Assembly: GCF_030345075.1 (NCBI RefSeq) | Contig: NZ_CP128361.1 | Location: forward strand, 4,712,001 to 4,776,000 | Direction of reading: 5' to 3' | DNA: 64,000 nucleotides | DNA from: Solwaraspora sp. WMMA2065 | GTDB lineage: Bacteria; Actinomycetota; Actinomycetes; Mycobacteriales; Micromonosporaceae | Part shown: piece by piece, positions 34,188-41,003 of the stretch | Numbering within the stretch: position 1 is the stretch's first letter | Layout of the letters: the number at the start of each line of letters is the position of its first letter | Made by a program: the position numbers and the translations under genes | The notes under the pieces: model-generated | Database searches by the model: none | The model's input: only the letters and a program-made list of their open reading frames with translations | Told to the model about the DNA's origin: nothing

Positions 34188-34637
34188 CTACCGGGCCTGC
34201 AGCACGCTGAGGTCGAACTTGGCGGTGACGTCCGGGTGCAGCTTGACTTTCACCGGGTAGGTGCCGACCGACTTGATGTGGCCGGGCAGTTCCAGCCGCC
34301 GCCGGTCCAGGACCGGACCACCAGCGGTACGGACGGCGTCGACGACCTCGGCCGGGGTGACCGAGCCGAACAGTCGACCGCCTTCGCCGGCCCGGGCGGT
34401 CAGGGTGACCTTCAGGCTCTCCAGTTGACCTCTGACCTCGTTGGCGTGCCCGAGGTCGCGGATCTCCCGGGCGGAACGGGCCCGCTTGATCGAGGTGACC
34501 TGCTTCTCGGCACCCTTGGTCCAGGAGATCGCGAACCCTTGGGGGAGCAGGTAGTTACGGCCGTAGCCGTTCTTCACCTCGACGATGTCCCCGGGGGAGC
34601 CGAGCCCAGACACCTCCTGCGTGAGGATGATCTTCAT
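34188..34637 (-). CDS. rplI: Ribosomal protein L9
   Basis: The 149-residue large-subunit protein begins MKIILTQEVSGLGSPGDIVEVK and contains GYGRNYLLPQGFAI, both conserved. The central helix and C-domain (GSVTPAEVVDAVR) are intact. GGAGG ends 7 nt before the ATG. It lies 14 bp after rpsR in the rpsF-ssb-rpsR-rplI operon. Confidence 0.99.
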   Translation of the reverse strand: MKIILTQEVSGLGSPGDIVEVKNGYGRNYLLPQGFAISWTKGAEKQVTSIKRARSAREIRDLGHANEVRGQLESLKVTLTARAGEGGRLFGSVTPAEVVDAVRTAGGPVLDRRRLELPGHIKSVGTYPVKVKLHPDVTAKFDLSVLQAR

Positions 34638-34651
34638 ATCGGTGCCTCCGC

Positions 34652-34891
34652 TCAGCGGGCCGTCGTGGTGTACGGCAGGAGCGCCATCTCGCGGGCGTTC
34701 TTGACCGCACGGGCGATCTGCCGCTGCTGCTGGGAGGTCACTCCGGTCACCCGCCGGGCACGGATCTTGCCCCGGTCGGAGATGAACTTGCGCAGCAGCG
34801 CGGTGTCCTTGTAGTCGATGTAGGTGATCCCGTCCTTGTCGAGCGGGTTCACCTTCTTCTTCGGCTTGCGAAGTGCCGCAGCCTTGGCCAT
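34652..34891 (-). CDS. rpsR: Ribosomal protein S18, zinc-free type
   Basis: A 79-residue small-subunit protein. ATG 34891 ([14 protein letters not shown]) was chosen over the longer frame to 35179 because AGGAG ends 8 nt before it. The segment that in zinc-binding S18 carries a CxxC pair reads [17 protein letters not shown], with no cysteines anywhere; [16 protein letters not shown] and [15 protein letters not shown] are conserved. Many actinobacteria encode the Cys-bearing form here and a Cys-free copy at a zinc-regulated locus; here the operon copy itself is Cys-free. Confidence 0.98.
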   Translation of the reverse strand: MAKAAALRKPKKKVNPLDKDGITYIDYKDTALLRKFISDRGKIRARRVTGVTSQQQRQIARAVKNAREMALLPYTTTAR

Positions 34892-34934
34892 TGCTCGTGC
34901 TCCTGGTTTGCGATCGCGGGCGTTGGAAGCCATA

Positions 34935-35450
34935 TCAGAATGGAGGTTCCTCGTCGAAGTTCCCGCCGCCCGAACGGGCGGACGAGGCGGCCGGCGCGGC
35001 CGTGGCCCATGGGTCGTCGAAGCCGCCGCCCTGGTTGCCACCGCCGCCAGAGCCGCCAGAGCCGCCGAAGCCGCCACCGCCGGAGCGGGACATCTTCTGC
35101 ACCTTCGCGGTGGCGTACCGCAGCGACGGGCCGATCTCGTCGACTTCCAACTCGATGACGGTCCGCTTCTCGCCCTCACGGGTCTCGTACGACCGCTGCC
35201 GCAGCCGACCCGAGACGATCACCCGGGCACCCCGCTGGAGCGACTCGGCGACGTGCTCCGCCGCCTGGCGCCACACCGTGCAGGAAAGGAAGAGCGGCTC
35301 GCCGTCCTTCCACTCGCCGGAGGCGCGATCCATGTACCGGGGGGTCGAGGCCACCCGGAACTTGGCGACCGCTGCTCCCGACGGAGTAAAGCGCAACTCA
35401 GGGTCATCGGTCAGGTTGCCGATGACCGTAATGGTGGTATCTCCTGCCAT
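34935..35450 (-). CDS. ssb: Single-stranded DNA-binding protein
   Basis: The 171-residue protein has an OB-fold N-terminus ([58 protein letters not shown]), a Gly-rich linker ([15 protein letters not shown]) and the acidic C-terminal tip DEEPPF, which binds partner proteins. ATG 35450 is preferred because GAGGAG lies 6 nt upstream; ATG 35456 would place it too close. Third-party arrangement rpsF-ssb-rpsR is universal. Confidence 0.98.
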   Translation of the reverse strand: MAGDTTITVIGNLTDDPELRFTPSGAAVAKFRVASTPRYMDRASGEWKDGEPLFLSCTVWRQAAEHVAESLQRGARVIVSGRLRQRSYETREGEKRTVIELEVDEIGPSLRYATAKVQKMSRSGGGGFGGSGGSGGGGNQGGGFDDPWATAAPAASSARSGGGNFDEEPPF

Positions 35451-35550
35451 GACCATCTCCTCGCGCACTCGGTCGACGTCCTCGTCACCAGGCTGCCAGA
35501 GCCGTGTGACAGGACCGACGAAGGCTGTCGGGCGGACCGGTGGGACGCGG

Positions 35551-35841
35551 TCAGCGCGTCTCCGGCCGAATGACCTTGGTGCGCAGCACCGACTCGTTGA
35601 GTCGCAACTGGCGGTCGAGCTCGGCGACAGCATCCGGGGTGGCCTGCAGATCGATGACCGCGTAGATGCCTTCCGCCTTCTTGTTGATCTCAAAGGAGAG
35701 GCGACGGCGGCCCCAGACGTCGAGCTTCTCGACCGAGCCTCCGGCGGTGCGGATCACGTTGAGGTACGTGTCGAGCGAGGGCGCGACCGTACGCTCTTCA
35801 AGGCTGGAATCGAGGATGACCATGATCTCGTAATGACGCAA
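35551..35841 (-). CDS. rpsF: Ribosomal protein S6
   Basis: A 96-residue protein beginning [19 protein letters not shown] and containing [25 protein letters not shown], both S6 hallmarks. The start codon is TTG at 35841, with an excellent RBS AGGAGGTGAG 7 nt before it. A hairpin in the leader (35870-35886) may be part of an S6:S18 autoregulatory site. It heads the operon with ssb, rpsR and rplI. Confidence 0.98.
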   Translation of the reverse strand: MRHYEIMVILDSSLEERTVAPSLDTYLNVIRTAGGSVEKLDVWGRRRLSFEINKKAEGIYAVIDLQATPDAVAELDRQLRLNESVLRTKVIRPETR

Positions 35842-36070
35842 GACGTACTCACCTCCTGTGGGCTGACGGCCACGGTCCTTCCGTGGCAGGAGGTCCAGCG
35901 TCGTGACGCCGACGACCAGTCAGGCAACTGACGTCGACGTAACCGGACAAGAATAGCCGGCTGAGCGTACGAGCCGCGGGGCGCCCCCTGTCCGCATTCT
36001 TTGGGTGGGACCTGGGGAGGAACGACCACACCGACGAGGTTGGACGTGAGGCGCCCCGCGGAGCCTGTGC

Positions 36071-36123
36071 AGTTGTGCGCTGGTCAGGGCAGGTGCTTGA
36101 ACCTCTGCCCGTGTTGCACAACT
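36071..36123. repeat. Nested inverted repeats (8 bp outside, 6 bp inside)
   Basis: AGTTGTGC (36071-36078) pairs with GCACAACT (36116-36123), and inside it GGGCAG (36087-36092) pairs with CTGCCC (36105-36110). The structure lies at the 3' end of the doubtful frame at 36084-36341 and could be its terminator. Confidence 0.45.
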
Positions 36124-36341
36124 ATAACCCTTATTGCCGCTACAGACACGCCTATCACGGCAATTAGCGCAAGGAGCGCCAATAGTCCGATTGGATGATC
36201 TTGTCCGGTCAGACCGGCGAGCCAGGAGGCCGCCACACCGTGCGCGAGCGACAGTTCTATCGGCACGTACTCTCCCAGCACGAACGTCGGTGCCGGTCCC
36301 AGCACGAAGACGTCGGTGCCGGCGCCGACCGGCGGAGACAC
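36084..36341 (-). CDS. Doubtful small membrane protein, low-GC codon use
   Basis: A GTG-started 85-codon frame with one predicted membrane helix (HPIGLLALLALIAVIGVSVAAIRVIVV) and a basic end (QHGQRFKHL). Third-position GC is much lower than elsewhere in the window (ATT, ATA, GTT and TTG codons in a row), so if real it may be foreign or a decayed fragment. No clear RBS. A nested hairpin overlaps its stop. Confidence 0.3.
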   Translation of the reverse strand: MSPPVGAGTDVFVLGPAPTFVLGEYVPIELSLAHGVAASWLAGLTGQDHPIGLLALLALIAVIGVSVAAIRVIVVQHGQRFKHLP

Positions 36342-36495
36342 CGGGCCGGTTCTCTACCCGGAGCAACGACCGCGGGTGGCGGCGGTGACGCGACCGGCTC
36401 GCCGGACGGGCCGGCCCCTGTCCACCGGTACGAACCGGTGGTCGGCGCGAGCCGCCGGTGCCCGGATCGTCAGGCTTGCCACGTAGGCTCGGCCC

Positions 36496-37287
36496 ATGCG
36501 TATCGGAGCCCACGTCGACCCCAGCGACCCGCTCACCGCAGCCGCCGACCGCCGGGCAGACGCGGTCCAGTTCTTCCTCTCCGACCCGCAGGGCTGGAAG
36601 GCCCCGCAGCCGCGCACCGACGCGGATCAGCTGGCCAGCTCGGACGTGGACCGGTACGTGCATGCTCCGTACGTGATCAACGTCGCCACCTCGAACAACC
36701 GGATCCGGATTCCGAGTCGCAAGCTCCTGCTGAGCCATGCCACCGGTGCCCGCCAGGTGGGGGCGAAGGGTCTGATCGTGCACGGCGGCCACGTCAGCCG
36801 GGGCGACGACGCGGCGGTGGGTTTCGACAACTGGCGCAAGACGTTCGCCTATGCGCGGGACCAGGGCGGCTTTCCGGTTCCGGTACTGATCGAGAACACC
36901 GCAGGCGGCGAGAACGCCTGCGCCCGACGGTTCGACGCGCTGGCCCGACTGTGGGACACGATCGGCGAGTTCGGTCCGGGTTTCTGCCTGGACACCTGCC
37001 ACGCCCACGCCGCAGGTGAGGATCTGCTCGGCATCGTCGACCGGATCAAGGCGATCACCGGCCGGATCGACCTGATCCACGCCAACGGGTCCAAGGACGC
37101 CTTCGACAGCAGCCGGGACCGCCATGAGAACCTCCAGGCCGGCATGATCGACCCGGAACTGATCGTCGCGGTGATCCGATCCGCCGACGCGCCGGTCATC
37201 GTCGAGACTCCGGGTGGCACCGACGGCCAGGCGGCGGACATCGCCTTCCTGCGTGATCGGCTGGGGCAGCAGGACACGACCCGATGA
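36496..37287 (+). CDS. nfo: Deoxyribonuclease IV (AP endonuclease, xylose-isomerase fold)
   Basis: The 263-residue enzyme cleaves 5' to abasic sites using three metals. Zinc ligands are visible along the barrel: VHAPYVINVA, LIVHGGHVSRG, VLIENTAGGEN, FCLDTCHAHAAG, LIHANGSKDAFDSSRDRHEN and VIVETPGG. TAGGCT ends 7 nt before ATG 36496, so the transcript is probably leaderless. Its TGA overlaps the ATG of the next gene (ATGA, 37284-37287), which is therefore translationally coupled. Confidence 0.95.
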   Translation: MRIGAHVDPSDPLTAAADRRADAVQFFLSDPQGWKAPQPRTDADQLASSDVDRYVHAPYVINVATSNNRIRIPSRKLLLSHATGARQVGAKGLIVHGGHVSRGDDAAVGFDNWRKTFAYARDQGGFPVPVLIENTAGGENACARRFDALARLWDTIGEFGPGFCLDTCHAHAAGEDLLGIVDRIKAITGRIDLIHANGSKDAFDSSRDRHENLQAGMIDPELIVAVIRSADAPVIVETPGGTDGQAADIAFLRDRLGQQDTTR

Positions 37288-39296
37288 CCGGCAAGCGAGC
37301 AGCCGCCGACGGCGACCAGGCCAGCACGGCCGACCCGGTCCGCCCCGACCCGGCATCGACCAACGGCACCGAACAACAGCTCGACGAAACGACAGCGGGC
37401 CGGCCGGAGGCCGAGCCGACCGACGACCCGCCGGAAACCAAGCCTGAGCCGACCGACGACCCGCCGGAAACCAAGCCTGAGCCGACCGACGACCCGCCGG
37501 AAACCAAGCCTGAGCCGCCTGCCGATCCGTTCACTGCGTTCGGTCCCGCGCCGCAACGCCCGCCGGGTCGGCTGGTGCGGGCCCGGCGGGCCGTCGTCCG
37601 GGTACTGATCCACGAATGGAGCCTGGCCACCGTCGCGGCGCTCGTCGTCGCGGTGGCGATGACCTGGCCCACGCTGCGCTACCCGCTCTACACGATCCCG
37701 CAGGACACCTGGGATCCGACCTTGCAGGCCTGGCAGATGGCCTGGTCCGGGCACATCCTGCTGACCGACCCCACCCAGCTGTGGCAGTCGAACACCTTCT
37801 ACCCGCAGTCGTGGAGCTTCGCCTTCTCCGACACCCTGCTCGGCTACGCGCCCGCCGGCATGATCGGAGAAGGGCCGGTAGCGGCGGTCCTGCGCTACAA
37901 CATCATCTTCGTGCTGGCCCACGCGCTGGCGGCGCTCGGCGCGTACGCGCTGATCCGCCAGCTCGGCACCGGGCGGACCGCGGCAGCCGTCGGTGCGGCC
38001 GGCTACGCGTACGCGCCGTGGCTGCTGTCCCAGGCCGGGCACCTGCACATCGTCTCCAACGGTGGCATCCCGTTGGCGCTGGCCATGCTGGCCCGGGGGC
38101 ACGGCTGGTCACTGCGGTACGGCTACCGACCGCAGCGGCGCAGCGTCAGCTGGGCGCTGGCCGGCTGGCTCACCGCGGCCTGGCAGGTGAGCCTCGGATT
38201 CGGTATCGGACTGCCGTTCATCTACATCCTGGCGGTCATCTGCCTGGTCTCACTGGCCATGTACCTGGTCCGGCGTACCTGGTTCTGGCCGCAGCGGAAG
38301 CCGTTCGGAGCCGTACTGCTGCTCACCGACCTGGCCGGCGGCGCGCTGTTCACCGCCGTCGGGGTGCTGCTGGCGATCCCGTACTTCCGGGTCGCCGAGC
38401 TGCACCCGAACGCCGCCCGGACCATGGACGACCTGGCCGCGTACTCGCCGCCGGTGTCCGGGTTCTTCACCGCGCCGGCGGAGTCGCTGATCTGGGGCGA
38501 CCGGCACGCCGACGCCCGCGCGGCACTGCCCTGGCATCCGGAGATGACCCTGCTGCCCGGCTTCGTGCTGTACGCGCTGGCGCTCGCCGGGCTGGTGCTG
38601 TCCATCTGGACGTGGCGGCAACGGTTGTTGCTGCTCGCCGGGGTGCTGCTCACCGGGATCCTGGCGATGGGCAGCAGCTTCTTCGACGGCACCTACAGCT
38701 ACGGTCTGCTCTTCGAGTACGTACCCGGCTGGGACGGGATTCGCACACCGGGCCGGATGATGTTGTGGACCACGCTGCTGCTGGCGATCCTCGCCGCCGG
38801 CGCGGTGGCGGCGTTCGTCGGCCGAGTCGACGACATCGCCCGGCAACGGGTTACCGAACGGCCCGGCGCGCTGCTGCGGCTGGCTACCCTGCTGCCCCTG
38901 CTGCTGGTCCTGGTAGAGGGGCTGAACGTCACCCCGCACCCGGAGGTGCCCGAGCAGCCGCAGATCATGCGGGTCGACGACGGTCCGATCCTGGTGCTGC
39001 CCAGCAGCCAGAATCTCGACCAGCACGTGATGCTCTGGTCGACGACCCGGTTCCAGCCGGTGGTGAACGGCGGCAGCGGCTTCACTCCGGACCAGTTGGC
39101 CGAGGTACGGGAGGTCACCCGGACGTTCCCCGACCGGTCCAGCATCGGGTACCTGCGGGAGCTGGGCGTACGCACCGTGGTGCTCCGGCGTGACCAGGTG
39201 CTTGGCACGCCGTGGCAGACCACCGTCGACCTACCGGTTGACGGGCTCGGCATCGACCGGGTCGACATCGGCGACACCGTCGTCTACCGGCTGTGA
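37284..39296 (+). CDS. Polytopic GT-C-like membrane protein with Pro/Asp-rich N-terminus
   Basis: 670 residues. The first 90 are disordered and include three copies of EPTDDPPETKP; the rest has about 12 membrane helices. MTWPTLRYPLYTIPQDTWDPTLQAWQMAWSGHILLTDP places acidic residues in the first extracellular loop, typical of GT-C glycosyltransferases, and the large last loop carries QPQIMRVDDGPILVLPSSQN. The protein resembles actinobacterial GT-C-like membrane proteins beside the PBP/rpsF cluster; substrate unknown. It is coupled to nfo by ATGA, and its last 66 bp overlap the convergent GT gene below. Confidence 0.75.
   Translation: MTGKRAAADGDQASTADPVRPDPASTNGTEQQLDETTAGRPEAEPTDDPPETKPEPTDDPPETKPEPTDDPPETKPEPPADPFTAFGPAPQRPPGRLVRARRAVVRVLIHEWSLATVAALVVAVAMTWPTLRYPLYTIPQDTWDPTLQAWQMAWSGHILLTDPTQLWQSNTFYPQSWSFAFSDTLLGYAPAGMIGEGPVAAVLRYNIIFVLAHALAALGAYALIRQLGTGRTAAAVGAAGYAYAPWLLSQAGHLHIVSNGGIPLALAMLARGHGWSLRYGYRPQRRSVSWALAGWLTAAWQVSLGFGIGLPFIYILAVICLVSLAMYLVRRTWFWPQRKPFGAVLLLTDLAGGALFTAVGVLLAIPYFRVAELHPNAARTMDDLAAYSPPVSGFFTAPAESLIWGDRHADARAALPWHPEMTLLPGFVLYALALAGLVLSIWTWRQRLLLLAGVLLTGILAMGSSFFDGTYSYGLLFEYVPGWDGIRTPGRMMLWTTLLLAILAAGAVAAFVGRVDDIARQRVTERPGALLRLATLLPLLLVLVEGLNVTPHPEVPEQPQIMRVDDGPILVLPSSQNLDQHVMLWSTTRFQPVVNGGSGFTPDQLAEVREVTRTFPDRSSIGYLRELGVRTVVLRRDQVLGTPWQTTVDLPVDGLGIDRVDIGDTVVYRL
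37413..37511 (+). repeat. Three in-frame 33-bp tandem repeats
   Basis: Identical copies at 37413-37445, 37446-37478 and 37479-37511, each coding for EPTDDPPETKP in the disordered N-terminus of the GT-C-like protein. Confidence 0.9.
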
Positions 39297-40859
39297 TTCT
39301 CCGGCTGCCGACCGGGGTTCGCGTTCGTCGTTGAACCAGCGGCGGACCCTGGGCACCCAGCCGGCGTCCGGCGCGCCGTCGAAGACGCCACCGTCCGGGT
39401 CGTCGGAGTAGTTGCGGCGCACGACGTCCTGCTCCGGCTGGAGGATGTCGCGGATCACGAACACGCACAGCGCCACCACCGTGCCGAGCCGCAGCGTGGC
39501 GGCCAGCACGAAGACCCCTTCCGGAATGACCTGGCTGCCGGTCGCGGTGCCGAGCAACTGCCCGTAGAAGGCGAGGAAGTAGCCGACCTCGGCGGCCTGC
39601 CAGGCGAGGAAGGCACCCCAGCGCGGCCGGGCCAGCACGATCAGCGGCAACAGCCACAAGGTGAACTGCTGTGACCAGACCTTGCTGAAGATGAGGAACG
39701 CCGCGACCACCAGGAAGGCCAACGCGGCCAGCCGGGGCCGGCGCGGCGCGAACACTCCCAACGCGCCGATGCCGAGGCAGGCCAGACCGAACAGGACGTA
39801 CGACAGGGTGTTCAACGTCGGAATGTGGTCGCTGAGCCACTGGAACGGGCCCTGGTCGCCGGGCGTGCCACCGGCCCACTTGCCGTCCAGGTAACGTCCG
39901 ATGTACCAGAGCGTTCCCCAGTCGATCGGCCGTTCGGAGTTGAGTTCGAAGAACCGCCGCCACCCGTCGTGGGCGAAGAGGTAGACCGGCAGGTTGACCG
40001 CGACCAGGGTGCCGACCGCCGCGACGATCGCGGTGGCGGTGGCCCGGATCCGGGCCGACCGCAGGCCGAGGACGAGGATCGGTCCGAGCAGAAACAGCGG
40101 CCACATCTTGGCGGCGCCGCCGATGCCGAGCAGTACGCCAGCGAGCAGTGGGCGTTGCCGCACCCAGGCGAACAGGCCGAACATCGCGAACCCGATCGGC
40201 AGCATGTCCCAGTTGACGGTGGCGGTCAGCACCAGCGCAGGGGCGAGGGCGAACATCGCGGCGTCCCACGGCCGGCGGCGGCGCAGGGCGAGGATCGCCG
40301 CCACGGCGGCCACCCCCAGCGCGCAGAGCACCAGGGCGTTGGCGTTGTAAAACCACATCGCCTGGTTGAGCTCGGGCCGGTCCGCGCCGAGCGCGTGCAC
40401 CGGCAGCCCGAGTACGCCCATGAAGTAGCCGGTCACCACCGGGTACTCGACAGGGTGGTCGAAGTAGGGGATCTTGCCTTCGTTGAGCCCTTCGGCGTAG
40501 TAGAGGGCGAGCACGTCGGTGTAGCAGAACCGGGTGTACTGGACGTTGTCCTGCCAGGCACCGTCCATGCAGGGCGACTTCTGCACCCAGTGCGCGGCGA
40601 GACTGAGGCAGATCAGTGCGAGCACGATCCGGGCGGCGGTCCAGAACCGGCCGGGCCGACCGGCGGCACGGTCCTGCCCGGCGGCGTGCCGGCCCAGCGG
40701 ACCACCGATCGCTTCAGAGAGGCCGCGGACGAACCGGTCAGCGCGCGACGGGTGGTCGACTGGCGGCCGCTCGACCGTCTCGCCCTCGGCTGCGGTGGCC
40801 GGTCCGGGTTGCTCGGCCCGCTCAACTCCATCGATACCGTTCGGCGAGTGCACGCTCAT
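39231..40859 (-). CDS. GT-C/GT87-like mannosyltransferase
   Basis: A 542-residue polytopic protein with a long first extracellular loop: WQDNVQYTRFCYTDVLALYYAEGLNEGKIPYFDHPVEYPVVTGYFMGVLGL, where the acidic/Tyr loop plus HPVEYP resembles the Rv0051 family of glycosyltransferases found beside PBP1 in mycobacteria. About ten helices follow, with ALVLTATVNWDMLPIGFAMFGLFAW. The cytoplasmic tail is acidic (RRWFNDEREPR). The gene ends 66 bp inside the convergent gene 37284-39296. ATG 40859 follows no clear RBS. Confidence 0.85.
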   Translation of the reverse strand: MSVHSPNGIDGVERAEQPGPATAAEGETVERPPVDHPSRADRFVRGLSEAIGGPLGRHAAGQDRAAGRPGRFWTAARIVLALICLSLAAHWVQKSPCMDGAWQDNVQYTRFCYTDVLALYYAEGLNEGKIPYFDHPVEYPVVTGYFMGVLGLPVHALGADRPELNQAMWFYNANALVLCALGVAAVAAILALRRRRPWDAAMFALAPALVLTATVNWDMLPIGFAMFGLFAWVRQRPLLAGVLLGIGGAAKMWPLFLLGPILVLGLRSARIRATATAIVAAVGTLVAVNLPVYLFAHDGWRRFFELNSERPIDWGTLWYIGRYLDGKWAGGTPGDQGPFQWLSDHIPTLNTLSYVLFGLACLGIGALGVFAPRRPRLAALAFLVVAAFLIFSKVWSQQFTLWLLPLIVLARPRWGAFLAWQAAEVGYFLAFYGQLLGTATGSQVIPEGVFVLAATLRLGTVVALCVFVIRDILQPEQDVVRRNYSDDPDGGVFDGAPDAGWVPRVRRWFNDEREPRSAAGESQPVDDGVADVDPVDAEPVNR

Positions 40860-40929
40860 GAACAGGCATCCTGCCGTACTCGACCTGCTTTCGTCTGCCC
40901 AGGACCGGCATGTCGAGTTCAGCTAACTA

Positions 40930-40979
40930 CCGCGCCGGCCGGTGACCAGGTCAGTTGACCTGGTCACCGGCCGGCGCGG
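40930..40979. terminator. 24-bp perfect palindrome, terminator of the PBP transcript
   Basis: Arms 40930-40953 (beginning CCGCGCCGGCCGGTGACC) and 40956-40979 are exact complements with a 2-nt loop. It starts 25 bp beyond the PBP stop, reading leftward, and separates it from the GT-C gene start at 40859. Stable on both strands. Confidence 0.75.
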
Positions 40980-41003
40980 CAGTTGCCTATCTACGTCCGT
41001 CGA

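Larger units (their letters stand above)
35842..36495. promoter_or_regulatory. 654-bp gap: rpsF leader and promoter, nested hairpin, low-GC stretch
   Basis: On the minus strand the rpsF leader carries CCACGG-AAGGA-CCGTGG (35870-35886) shortly before the RBS, a possible S6:S18 autoregulatory site by position. A TATTCT -10-like element lies at about 35949-35955. Inverted 12-bp copies of CCGCGGGGCGCC lie near 35975 and 36052. A nested hairpin is at 36071-36123, and a doubtful minus-strand frame at 36084-36341. The nfo promoter, TAGGCT ending 7 nt before ATG 36496, is at the right end. Confidence 0.45.

Noticed and set aside
34652-35179. Longer S18 start giving 175 aa
   Set aside because: It would overlap ssb and lacks an RBS; ATG 34891 has AGGAG at 8 nt and gives a normal 79-residue protein.
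35920-37356. Long minus-strand ORF of 478 aa across the nfo gene
   Set aside because: It is antisense to nfo, which has complete active-site motifs and an ATGA overlap with its neighbour. High-GC coding DNA routinely gives long open antisense frames.
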